Source: Actinomycetes bacterium (GTDB lineage Bacteria; Actinomycetota; Acidimicrobiia; Acidimicrobiales; RAAP-2). Taken from it: a stretch of DNA of 46,418 nucleotides. A model generated the notes under the pieces. It did not search any database. It was not told where the DNA came from and worked only from the letters and a program-made list of their open reading frames with translations. The position numbers and the translations under genes are program-made. Shown here in pieces: positions 24,960 to 33,072 of the stretch. The stretch is taken from assembly GCA_021791845.1 (NCBI GenBank), contig JAJYVT010000020.1:1-46418 (forward strand), read 5' to 3'. How positions within the stretch are numbered: the first letter of the stretch is position 1; each line of letters begins with the position of its first letter.

Positions 24960-26126
24960 ATGGACGGAGCGTCACGGCACGCGGCGGCGGAGCTGACGGA
25001 GCACCTCGAGGCCCTGCCCCTCGTCGACCACCACGTCCACGGCGCTACCCGGGGCGAGCTGACGAGCGAGAGCTTCGAGGCGATGATCACCGAGTCGGAC
25101 CGGAGCCGGCGCCCGGGCCAGTCGTCGTTCGACAGCCAGCTCGGCTTCGCCCTGCGGCGTTGGTGCGCGCCGGCGCTGGACCTCGAGCCCGATGCCCGCC
25201 CCTCGAGCTACCTGGCCCGCCGGCGCGACCTCGGCGCCGAGGAGGTGAACCGCAGGCTCCTCCGGGCGTCGGGGGCCGCCACCTTCCTCGTCGACACGGG
25301 CTTCGCCACCGCCGGGTTGCTCACGCCGGACCAGATGGCCAGCGTCGCAGGTGCACGGGCGAGGGAGATCGTCCGGCTCGAGGCGGTGGCCGAGGAGGTG
25401 GCCGCCGCCGGTCCGGACGCCGCCGCCTACGCCGCCGCCTTCGAGGACCGGCTCGCCGCCCGGTTGTCGGCCGGGGCGGTCGGCACCAAGAGCATCGTCG
25501 CCTACCGCCACGGCCTGGACCTGGAGCCGACCCGGCCGGTCCCCTCCGAGGTGACGGCCGCCGCCGGTCGCTGGCTGCGGGCGGTCGAAACGGCGGGCAG
25601 CTCCCGGATCAGCGACCCCGTCCTGCTGCGCCACCTTCTGTGGGCGGGGATCGACGCCGGCCTGCCCCTTCAGATCCACACCGGCTTCGGCGACACCGAC
25701 CTGGACCTGCACCGCAGCAACCCCGTGCTCCTGTCGGGCTTCCTCCGGCTGGCCGAGCCGTGGGGGACGCCGGTGGTGCTGCTCCACTGCTACCCGTACC
25801 ACCGGGAGGCCGGGTACCTGGCCCAGATGTACCCCAACGTGTTCTTCGACGTGGGGGAGGCGGTGAACTACCTCGGCGCGCAATCGGTCCAGCTGGTGGC
25901 CGAGTCCTTGGAGCTGGGCCCCTTCGGCAAGCAGCTGTACTCCTCCGACGCGTGGGGCCCGGCCGAGCTGCACTACCTGGGGGCGCGGCTGTGGCGGACG
26001 GCCATGGCCCGGGTGCTCGGGCGCTACGTGGCCGACGGCGACTGGAGCCTGGCGGAGGCGAAGCGGGTCGCCTCGATGATCGGGGCGGACAACGCGACCG
26101 CCCTGTACGACCTGCCCACGTCGTGA
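24960..26126 (+). CDS. Amidohydrolase-family protein (Amidohydro_2)
   Basis: The product (388 aa) is a TIM-barrel metal-dependent hydrolase. The N-terminal metal site LPLVDHHVHG is clear, followed by QIHTGFGDTDLDLH, VVLLHCYPYHREAGYLAQMY and the C-terminal LYSSDAWGPAE aspartate. The pattern (HCYPY, followed by NVFFDVGEA) resembles the FluG / glutamine-synthetase-associated amidohydrolases. Substrate is not known. A GGGGG-rich ribosome site precedes the ATG at 24960. The aldolase gene follows after 32 bases. Confidence 0.88.
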   Translation: MDGASRHAAAELTEHLEALPLVDHHVHGATRGELTSESFEAMITESDRSRRPGQSSFDSQLGFALRRWCAPALDLEPDARPSSYLARRRDLGAEEVNRRLLRASGAATFLVDTGFATAGLLTPDQMASVAGARAREIVRLEAVAEEVAAAGPDAAAYAAAFEDRLAARLSAGAVGTKSIVAYRHGLDLEPTRPVPSEVTAAAGRWLRAVETAGSSRISDPVLLRHLLWAGIDAGLPLQIHTGFGDTDLDLHRSNPVLLSGFLRLAEPWGTPVVLLHCYPYHREAGYLAQMYPNVFFDVGEAVNYLGAQSVQLVAESLELGPFGKQLYSSDAWGPAELHYLGARLWRTAMARVLGRYVADGDWSLAEAKRVASMIGADNATALYDLPTS

Positions 26127-26158
26127 TCGACGAGGCGGCCGCCTGACACACTGGGCCG

Positions 26159-26884
26159 GTGCCCGGGACGGAGGAAGGGGGTCCGAGCGACCGGAGCGAC
26201 CGGCGCGTGAGTGATCGGGCGCCACGGGGTGCCCGTGCCGGCGCGCTCGACACCGCCAGGGCGGAGCTGGTCGCCTACGGCCGGCGGATGGCGGGCGAGG
26301 GGCTGGCGTTCGGCACGGCCGGCAACCTGAGCGTCCGGGTCGGTGACGTGGTGGCGATCACGCCCTCGGGCATGCCCTACGACATGGTGGCGCCCGAGGA
26401 CGTCTGCATCGTCGACCTGGACGGCGCCAAGCGCGCCGGGCGGGGGGCGGTCTCCTCGGAGTGGCCCATGCACCGGGCCGTGTACGCCACGACGGACGCC
26501 GCCGCCGTGGTCCACACCCACTCGCCCGAGGTGGTGGCCCTGTCGACGTCCTGCGCCGAGCTGCCCGCCGTCCACTACGCCATCGTCGGGCTGGGCGGCC
26601 CGGTGCGGGTGGCCGGCTACACCCGCTTCGGGTCCGACCGCCTGGCCGAGCAGGCGTCGGCGGCGCTGGCCGGCCGCACGGCGGCGATCCTCCAGAACCA
26701 CGGCGCCGTCACGTACGGGACGACCCTGGCCGAGGCCTACGAGCGGGCCGGGTTGCTCGAGTGGCTGGCGGGCACCTACCGCCGCGCCCGCCAGCACGGG
26801 GTGCCGCGGATCCTCACGACAGACGAGCTCGACGACGTGCGGGCCGAGATGCGCCGGCTCCGCTACGGCGGCCGGGTGTCGTAG
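26159..26884 (+). CDS. Class II aldolase/adducin-family protein
   Basis: The product (241 aa) matches L-fuculose-phosphate aldolase-like enzymes: FGTAGNLSVRVGDVVAITPS, PEDVCIVDLDG, SEWPMHRAVY, the zinc histidines in VVHTHSPEVVALS, and AAILQNHGAVTYG. The family splits or epimerises sugar phosphates. GTG at 26159 is taken as start; a GTG at 26207 with GGAG ten bases upstream is an alternative that removes a charged 16-residue leader. It is probably co-transcribed with the amidohydrolase and may act on sugar-derived compounds sensed by the RpiR protein. Confidence 0.86.
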   Translation: MPGTEEGGPSDRSDRRVSDRAPRGARAGALDTARAELVAYGRRMAGEGLAFGTAGNLSVRVGDVVAITPSGMPYDMVAPEDVCIVDLDGAKRAGRGAVSSEWPMHRAVYATTDAAAVVHTHSPEVVALSTSCAELPAVHYAIVGLGGPVRVAGYTRFGSDRLAEQASAALAGRTAAILQNHGAVTYGTTLAEAYERAGLLEWLAGTYRRARQHGVPRILTTDELDDVRAEMRRLRYGGRVS

Positions 26885-26893
26885 TAACGGTCC

Positions 26894-26932
26894 CCACGCG
26901 CCGGCCGCCGGTACGCGGCGGTCGGCGCGTGG
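26894..26932. terminator. Strong bidirectional terminator hairpin
   Basis: Arm 26894-26909 (CCACGCGCCGGCCGCC) pairs with 26917-26932 over 16 pairs, one a G-T wobble, around a seven-base loop. It sits between the aldolase gene and the end of the leftward DUF2786 gene and marks the left edge of the 26956-38090 island. Confidence 0.75.
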
Positions 26933-26955
26933 ACGACGGAACGCCCCGGCCCGAA

Positions 26956-28275
26956 TCAGGCGAGTGCGTCGGCCAGCTCCGGCTGGTAGGTGAGCGTGGC
27001 CAGGTCGGCCGCCGCCGTGCCTGCCACCCATCCCTCGTAGTCGTTCGCCGACGACCGGTGGCTGACGGTTGTCGGGAACAGCTCGGCAACCACGTCGTCT
27101 GCCGCCGACGATCGGGAGGCGAGCACCGGGAGCAACCCACTGCCGTGCACCGCCGCGGCTGCCGAGACGGCCTCCTGTTGGGTGGCCCGGAGACGCTGGC
27201 CGATGCGAGCCGCAAAGGCGACGAGGAACGTCCGGCGGAAGACCCGGGTCCGCGACCGCCCGAAGCGGTCGGTCTTGCGGCCCGCGGCCGTCATCTGCGT
27301 GGTGGCCTGGACCAGGAGCGAGGTGAAGAGGATCTCCACCGTCTCGACGTCGTCGTCGTGGCCCACGAGCGTGGCCAACCCCAGCTCCTCGTCCATCACC
27401 GACCGGCACCGGTTGGCCTGGCACACCACGTGGAGCAGATGCGCCTTGGCCATGATGTAGGGCTCGTCGATCCACAGCCGCCGCACCGCCGCCTGGGCTT
27501 CTTGCCGGGGCGCAGTCATCTGCAGGGCTGCGCTGTCGATGCTGTAGCGCGATAGCAGTTCCTGCGCCTTGGCGGTGCACGCATCGGCCTCGTCGGCGAA
27601 CGTGGTGGACTCGGCCTTGGACAAGAGATGCCGGACTTTCTCGAGGATGCGGGCGTCGGGCGCCGCGCCGCCGCCGGGCGCTGAGCGCGTCGTCCGGCGA
27701 GCCGGCAGTGCGGGGAGGTGCATGAGCACGCTGAGGGCGGCGATTCCTGCCTCCACGTCGGAATGCCATGACGGCCGGGCCGGGTCCGGTCGCCACTGCC
27801 CGGGGCCGGCCTCCGTCAGGGCCGCGGCTTCACTGGGCCACTCAGGATCGCGCCCGGTGTCGCGGCTGGCGCGATGCTCGGATCGCCAGAGGGAGCGCAC
27901 TGCGGTGGCGACGACCTCCTCGGCCTCAGTCCCGCCCTTCCGGCGGGCCTGGCGGGCCAACTCGCTCGGCAGCCACTGCGCCTCTGCCAGCTCGCGGACG
28001 CAGTGCTCGGCCGCTTCGCCGAGTGCCCGAGCCACCATCCGGGGGCCGGCCTTGAACGGCGGCCCTGCCGCGAGCGCCTCCACCAGCTCCGCCGCGTTCG
28101 GGCGGCGATGGAAGCGGGCCTCCGCCGCAACCCGGACCATCAGGGCGACCGAGAGCCCCCCGGCGAGGGCGTCCCAGGTGCTCTGCTGGGCCCGCCCGCC
28201 GGAGCGGGAGGCCCGCTCCTCGCGCCGGTGCTGGATCTTCTTCTGCTGCCGTCGTTGTCGGCTGCGCACACCCAT
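26956..28275 (-). CDS. DUF2786 domain protein
   Basis: The product (439 aa) carries the DUF2786 motif at about 210-250: ILEKVRHLLSKAESTT and EADACTAKAQELLSRYSID. The N-terminus is very basic (MGVRSRQRRQQKKIQHRREE), which suggests nucleic-acid binding. The remaining C-terminal half is predicted helical and ends with SANDYEGWVAGTAAADLATL. DUF2786 proteins are often phage- or defence-linked, but their function is unknown. The ATG at 28275 has no clear ribosome site; an in-frame ATG at 28392 is possible. It is the last gene of the leftward island, 142 bases after the helicase. Confidence 0.82.
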   Translation of the reverse strand: MGVRSRQRRQQKKIQHRREERASRSGGRAQQSTWDALAGGLSVALMVRVAAEARFHRRPNAAELVEALAAGPPFKAGPRMVARALGEAAEHCVRELAEAQWLPSELARQARRKGGTEAEEVVATAVRSLWRSEHRASRDTGRDPEWPSEAAALTEAGPGQWRPDPARPSWHSDVEAGIAALSVLMHLPALPARRTTRSAPGGGAAPDARILEKVRHLLSKAESTTFADEADACTAKAQELLSRYSIDSAALQMTAPRQEAQAAVRRLWIDEPYIMAKAHLLHVVCQANRCRSVMDEELGLATLVGHDDDVETVEILFTSLLVQATTQMTAAGRKTDRFGRSRTRVFRRTFLVAFAARIGQRLRATQQEAVSAAAAVHGSGLLPVLASRSSAADDVVAELFPTTVSHRSSANDYEGWVAGTAAADLATLTYQPELADALA

Positions 28276-28417
28276 GGAGCGATCGTCGCGCGATGTCGTG
28301 ACGCCGGCGCGGATGGTGCGTCTTCCATCGGCCGGCGGCTCTGGGACCTGGTGCTTTCGGCCTCCGTCCAGCGCGCCGCTAGCGATGGCCACGCCGTCGC
28401 AGGAGCGGGGGCCCGCA

Positions 28418-30064
28418 TCACGCCCCCAAGCGGAGCGACGCCGCGACGAGGTCGGGACGACTGGCGACGGTGGCCGCGTCGAGCAGGGTCACGGCCTCGG
28501 CGACGTCCACGACCTCTCCCAAGAAGGCCTCGTGGGCACCGGTTCGGGGGTCCTCGACGGTGCCCTCCACGAACACGATCGCGAACCGGGCCGACCTCCC
28601 GTCTGGCTTGCGGCGCAGCACGCGGCCCATGCGCTGGATCATCTGGCGCCGGGACCGACTGGCGCCGACGATGACCGCGACCTCAGCCGCCGGGACGTCG
28701 ATACCCTCGTCGAGCAGCCGGGGGGCGGTGAGGACCTGCACTTCCCCCGAGGCGAAGCGGTCCAGTGCCGCCCGCCGGGCGAGGGCGTCCAGACCGGAGT
28801 GGAGGGGCTCGACCGCCAAGCCGCAGGCATTGAGGATGATGGCCGCACGTTCGGCCGTGGCGATGCTCTGGGTGAAGACGATGGCGCGCTCGGCGCCGGA
28901 GAGCGCTGGCGCCATGGACGCAAGGCACCAGTCCTTGGCCGGCGTGTCGGCCAATAGTCGGCGCCGCTCGAGCATCGCCTGCCGGTAGGCGCGAGCCAAC
29001 CCGCTGCCAGGCGCCGACCCCTCCGCCAGCGCTCCCACCGCCCGAAGGAACGCCTCGAACGGCTCGTCCGGCACGCCGTAGGCACGGAGCAGGCGGCTCC
29101 TCAGCACGGTCATCCGCGCGCTCAGGTCATCGTAGAGCTCCTCCTCATCTGCGGAGAACCGCACGCCGGCGAGCGTGACGCAAAAAGGCGCCGTCACCCG
29201 GTCGGCGATCGCCCTCCGGTAGCCCAGGCGAAAGCAGGTGCCCCCGAAGTAGGGGTCGAGCCAGGCGATCGTCCCGTCGTCCTCCCGGGCGTAGGTGGCG
29301 CTCAGGCCGAGGCGGCTGGCGAAGCGCGAGTCGAGCGCCAGGCGGTTGACCGCGCTGCCGTAGCGGTGGCACTCGTCGGCCACGAGGAGCCCGCCGCGAC
29401 GGATGGGGCGGACGTCGAGGCTGCGGGCGCTGTTCACCACGGCGACCAGCACGTCGTGGCTCGCCAGGTTGTCGGCATGCCCGGCGCCCAGCCGGCCCAC
29501 CGCGTGCCGCCCACCCACCCATGCTCCGAGGTGGCCAACCCACTGGTGGAGGAGCTCCACCGTCGGCACCAGGACGAGCACCTGGCCGTGGCGCTCGAGC
29601 TCGCCGATGGTGGCCGCCACACCGACCATCGTCTTGCCGGCACCCGTCACCGCCTCGATCACCCCCCGCCGCCCCCGGGTCTCCCAGGCTCGGAGGGCGT
29701 CGGACTGCCAGGGGTACAGGCGTAGCGGGGTGCGGGCGGGAGCCCCGAGAGAACGAGGCCGCGGGGCGCAGGCGTCGGTCACGGCGCGCAGGGTCGGCGC
29801 GGCGGCTCGCAACGGTGTGTCCCCGTCCCGGTCCCCGCCCGGGCCGGCCGAGGCGAGCCACCAGCGCGGAGGCCGACCTCGGTCGCACCGGAACCGGCCA
29901 TGACCGGCGAAGAGCTGGCGGGTGACGTCATGCTCCGGCACGGCCAGGTGGTGGGCGAGCTCTGCCGCCGTCTGCCCTCCACCGGTGGCGAGCGCCGCCG
30001 CCAGGTCGTCGGTCAGCAGCTCAGCAGCCCTCGGCGCCGCCCGGATGATCGCCCGGGCGGCCAT
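28418..30064 (-). CDS. SF2 DEAD/DEAH-like helicase (SSL2/XPB type)
   Basis: The product (548 aa) has an N-terminal winged-helix-like segment (about 30-70), then a helicase core: WQSDALRAWETRGRRGVIEA, Walker A TGAGKT (140-145), VLVLVPTVELLHQW, DECH box (230-233), LSATYAR (motif III), and C-terminal QMIQRMGRVLRRKPDGR (motif VI). It resembles the short SSL2/COG1061 helicases that accompany BREX-type and other defence ATPases. It is much smaller than the Lhr-like BrxHI. The start is uncertain: ATG 30064 overlaps the upstream ATPase gene by 44 bases and ATG 30118 by more; neither has a good ribosome site. Confidence 0.88.
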   Translation of the reverse strand: MAARAIIRAAPRAAELLTDDLAAALATGGGQTAAELAHHLAVPEHDVTRQLFAGHGRFRCDRGRPPRWWLASAGPGGDRDGDTPLRAAAPTLRAVTDACAPRPRSLGAPARTPLRLYPWQSDALRAWETRGRRGVIEAVTGAGKTMVGVAATIGELERHGQVLVLVPTVELLHQWVGHLGAWVGGRHAVGRLGAGHADNLASHDVLVAVVNSARSLDVRPIRRGGLLVADECHRYGSAVNRLALDSRFASRLGLSATYAREDDGTIAWLDPYFGGTCFRLGYRRAIADRVTAPFCVTLAGVRFSADEEELYDDLSARMTVLRSRLLRAYGVPDEPFEAFLRAVGALAEGSAPGSGLARAYRQAMLERRRLLADTPAKDWCLASMAPALSGAERAIVFTQSIATAERAAIILNACGLAVEPLHSGLDALARRAALDRFASGEVQVLTAPRLLDEGIDVPAAEVAVIVGASRSRRQMIQRMGRVLRRKPDGRSARFAIVFVEGTVEDPRTGAHEAFLGEVVDVAEAVTLLDAATVASRPDLVAASLRLGA

Positions 30065-31337
30065 CGGCGTCGCCGTCGCGCTCGTCCTCCACCCCGGCCC
30101 CGGCGCCCCCCTCGGCATCCTCCATGCTGAGGTCGACGTGGAGGTCGGTGGTGGTCAGCACCGGGGAGTACGTCGGGTCGAGGCGGCGCAGGTCCCACTC
30201 ATTGATCCAGGCGCGCACGTACTGGCGCATCCGGTTGGACGGCAGTCGCTCGAGGCCCGCCACGTCGGGCGGCTCCCAGCCGTAGGCCTCGCCGTGGATC
30301 TGCTTGAGCTGGGCGTAGGTGCGGTCCAGCTCCTCTTGCCCCGGTGGCTGGAGCTGGACCTGCTCGCGTTCGATGATGCGCATCCCCGTCTCGGCTTGCG
30401 CTGCCAGCACCTCGTCGTCGGCCGTGCCCCGGACCCGCAGACGCTTGGGGATCAGCTCGACGTCGTTCTTGCCCACCAGGACCTGACCCTCGAAATCGTC
30501 GACGGTCGTGAGCACGGCGCACAGCGGGGCAGCCGGGTCGTCCCGGTCCCCGCGCACCCAGCGGGCGATCTCAGCGTAGGACTTGGCCCGCTGCAGGGCC
30601 GAGTACCGGCCGATGAGCTCGGCCTCATCGAGCAGGACGATCCAGCCAGCGTAGCCAGCCGCCTGGGCCAAGCGGCAGACGAAGCGGAACCGCTGGCGCG
30701 CCAGGTCCCGTTCCTTGATCGCCGCCAGCCGGTAGCCGGCCGCTGCTCCCGCCTCCCTGAGGCGGCGGCGCAGGTCGGCCACGGGGAGCGGGTCGCCGCC
30801 CCAGAAGCGCACGATCCGGTCGGCGAACTCCTCGTCGCCCCGGGCGTACTCGTGGAGGAACAACGTGGCGGCAAACCGACTGTCGACCGGGGCGCTCTCC
30901 TGGTGGGCCCATCGGTACAGCTCGGCGTAACGGGGCGCGTCGACGTCGAGGCCAGCGACGATCTCGTCGATGGCTGAGCCCGGTCGCCCGGGGACCTTGG
31001 CCAGCTCGATGGCGGCCCGGTACAACTTGACCGGGTCGTGGAGTGGCGTCTCCTTGGAGATGACCACCTTGGAGACGACGAACTGCTCCGACAGCGCGGT
31101 GTGCGCCAGGTGCTCGAGGACGTGGCTCTTCCCGGTGCCGAAGCCGCCCCCGATCAGCATCCCCCCTGCGGGTGGCCCCTCCGGAAGGGCGCGGGCGGCG
31201 GCGAGCAGTCCGCTGAAGCGGTCCTCCACACCCTGTTGCATCGAGCCCAGCGCCGCCACCGCGTCGCGGTTGGGGACGCCCGCCCGCAGCGCCTCGAGCG
31301 CCCGGCGGCGGTCGACCAATCCGGTCATGTCCCTCAT
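30021..31337 (-). CDS. BREX-type ATP-binding protein (BrxC/BrxD family, DUF2791)
   Basis: The product (438 aa) matches the BrxC_BrxD/DUF2791 P-loop family: RRRALEALRAGVPNRDAV, Walker A GGFGTGKS (64-71), the family-specific SKVVISKETPLHDPVKLYRA, and Walker B WIVLLDEAELIG (232-243). In type 2 BREX, BrxD is such an ATPase next to the helicase BrxHI. Here too a helicase follows, but PglX, PglZ and the other BREX proteins are absent. ATG 31337 overlaps the stop of the preceding gene by four bases; a second ATG at 31328 is possible. The last 30 residues are Gly/Asp-rich and overlap the helicase start. Confidence 0.9.
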   Translation of the reverse strand: MRDMTGLVDRRRALEALRAGVPNRDAVAALGSMQQGVEDRFSGLLAAARALPEGPPAGGMLIGGGFGTGKSHVLEHLAHTALSEQFVVSKVVISKETPLHDPVKLYRAAIELAKVPGRPGSAIDEIVAGLDVDAPRYAELYRWAHQESAPVDSRFAATLFLHEYARGDEEFADRIVRFWGGDPLPVADLRRRLREAGAAAGYRLAAIKERDLARQRFRFVCRLAQAAGYAGWIVLLDEAELIGRYSALQRAKSYAEIARWVRGDRDDPAAPLCAVLTTVDDFEGQVLVGKNDVELIPKRLRVRGTADDEVLAAQAETGMRIIEREQVQLQPPGQEELDRTYAQLKQIHGEAYGWEPPDVAGLERLPSNRMRQYVRAWINEWDLRRLDPTYSPVLTTTDLHVDLSMEDAEGGAGAGVEDERDGDADGRPGDHPGGAEGC

Positions 31338-32287
31338 GGCGCACCGAGCCGGACGAGCGACGACAGCGGGTTGTCGCGTGCCGCGTCCCGAACCTCGTCG
31401 AAGACGCGCAGCTTCAATGCCTGGTAGGCGTCGAGCCCCCGAACGGTGTCGGTCACGAATGCGGGCGACGTCACCACCGCCACCACGAGGTGGGACATCT
31501 CGTCGGTGTTGTCGACGAGCTGGCGGAGGACCTCGTAGGTGTCGAGGAGCGCAGCCTTGGTGTAGTAGTGGCCGTGCCGCTCCTCGGGGCTGGGCCGGCG
31601 GGCGAACCCCAGCCGGCGGATGTCGAGCACGAGGGCCAGCCCGGCACGGTCGTTGACGGCCAGCCAGTGCGCCAGGGAGAACAGGAGCTGTCGGGCGTTG
31701 TGACGCCCGATGCGGCGGAAGATGAGCGCCGAACGCAGGGCCGAGATCTGGCGCAAGTCCCCCCGCAGCCAGTCGACCACGGCCGCATGCTCGGCGTCGG
31801 AGACCTGCCCCGTGCGGAGCTGCGCCTGGCACAGCCGCAGCATCGCCGTGCGGAACTCGGCCACCATTGCGTAGTCCCGCTGCACCTGGGCCTGCAGCGC
31901 CCGGTCGAGGTCCCGCTTGAGCTCGCGCGGGTCCACGCCGTGGTGGGCAGCCAGTCGCTCGACGGATGGCCCCCCGTCCTCGGGCGCGGGGTACCCGGCG
32001 CTGGTGGCGGCCCGGGCCGCGGCAGACGTGGCCAGCCGGTCCCAGTCGACCTGGCGGGCGACGTCGAAGAAGACCTGCTCCAGCAGGTGCACGCGGGTCT
32101 CCGCGGCATCGACCGAGGCCACGGCGTACCTGGCGTCGGCAGCAGCGGCGGTGAACCGCGCGGTGAAGGCGCTGGCGGCCACCTCGTCTCCCGGCACCAC
32201 GAACTTGACCGCGGCGCCTCCGTTCGCCACGTAGTCGGCGAGGTACTCGCCGGCAAGGAAGGAGACGTAGTCCTCGACGCCGATCAT
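31334..32287 (-). CDS. BREX ATPase-associated protein, apparent P-loop-less partner
   Basis: The product (317 aa) begins IGVEDYVSFLAGEYLADYV and AVKFVVPGDEVAASAF, a strand that aligns in position with the P-loop strand of AAA-type ATPases but has no GxxGxGK[S/T]. Later blocks (ETRVHLLEQVFFDVARQVDW, RHNARQLLFSLAHWLAVND, GLALVLDIRRLG, LLDTYEVLRQLVDNTDEMS) look like a Walker-B-containing core and sensor region. I read it as a degenerate paralogue that pairs with the ATPase encoded next to it; this is inference. Four-base ATGA overlaps join it to both neighbours, so the three proteins are probably made in fixed ratio. Confidence 0.68.
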   Translation of the reverse strand: MIGVEDYVSFLAGEYLADYVANGGAAVKFVVPGDEVAASAFTARFTAAAADARYAVASVDAAETRVHLLEQVFFDVARQVDWDRLATSAAARAATSAGYPAPEDGGPSVERLAAHHGVDPRELKRDLDRALQAQVQRDYAMVAEFRTAMLRLCQAQLRTGQVSDAEHAAVVDWLRGDLRQISALRSALIFRRIGRHNARQLLFSLAHWLAVNDRAGLALVLDIRRLGFARRPSPEERHGHYYTKAALLDTYEVLRQLVDNTDEMSHLVVAVVTSPAFVTDTVRGLDAYQALKLRVFDEVRDAARDNPLSSLVRLGAP

Positions 32288-33072
32288 GTCACCGGATCGG
32301 CGAAGGTGATCCCGGCGTACACCTTCGTCTGGCCTGAGCGGGTCACCGTCGTGAGCACGGGTCCGCTGCGGGTCATTGCGCTGGCCGGCAGGCTCATTCG
32401 CCGGCCGTCCTTCACATCAACCACACCGCTCTGGTCGAGCAGGTACAGGTCCCGGGCGAGCTCCTGCCGGCTGTAGTCCCTGGCCGACCCCGGCAGGAGG
32501 GTGAGGACCCGGTGGACGTCGACGAGGCGGGCTGGAGCGCCCGGGCGGAGCCGCCGTGCCCCGGCTACGAGGTCGTAGGCGGCCGCCAACGCCTCGATGA
32601 ACGGCTCGGGCTTGAACTTCGGCGGGCGCTGCTGGAGCGCCGCAAGCTGGCCGACGAGGACGGACGGGCGCACCCGGCGCTCCTTCGTCTTGTCGACGAC
32701 CACGGTGGCGTCGCCCGCCGACACCTGGACGATGGCTGGATAGCTGAGGATGAGGTCGTCCGATTCGAACGCCTGAAGGCCAGCGTCGGCGGCACAGGCG
32801 AGCAGCTCCTTGGCGTACGCACCCGACGCGAAGTACGTACCGGCATCGAAGCGCCACCCGGCCCGGAGGTCCTGGGCGGCCGTTGCTGCCTGGTCGGCCA
32901 GGGCCGCCGTCGCCTCGAGCGCCTGCTGCAGGTCACGCAGCTGCCCGGAGGCCGCGGCCGCCTTGGCCCGCTTGGCTGAGCGTACGGCGGAGGCCAGGAT
33001 CCTGAGCGTCGCATCGGCGTCGCCCTCGATCGCGTCGAGGGCCGACTCGAGGGCGTTCGGGACGTCGGTCAT
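32284..33072 (-). CDS. Unrecognised protein: N-terminal coiled coil, C-terminal winged-helix-like
   Basis: The product is 262 aa. The first 85 residues are Ala/Lys/Gln-rich and helical (AKRAKAAAASGQLRDLQQAL), likely coiled coil. A middle block has ESDDLILSYPAIVQVSAGDA and VVVDKTKERRVRPSVLV. The C-terminal 75 residues (YSRQELARDLYLLDQSGVVD, then SGPVLTTVTRSGQ) could be a winged helix. No family is recognised. The ATG at 33072 has an ideal AAGGAG site five bases upstream and overlaps the preceding stop by four bases. Its fixed position in the ATPase/helicase operon suggests a DNA- or partner-binding subunit. Confidence 0.7.
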   Translation of the reverse strand: MTDVPNALESALDAIEGDADATLRILASAVRSAKRAKAAAASGQLRDLQQALEATAALADQAATAAQDLRAGWRFDAGTYFASGAYAKELLACAADAGLQAFESDDLILSYPAIVQVSAGDATVVVDKTKERRVRPSVLVGQLAALQQRPPKFKPEPFIEALAAAYDLVAGARRLRPGAPARLVDVHRVLTLLPGSARDYSRQELARDLYLLDQSGVVDVKDGRRMSLPASAMTRSGPVLTTVTRSGQTKVYAGITFADPVT

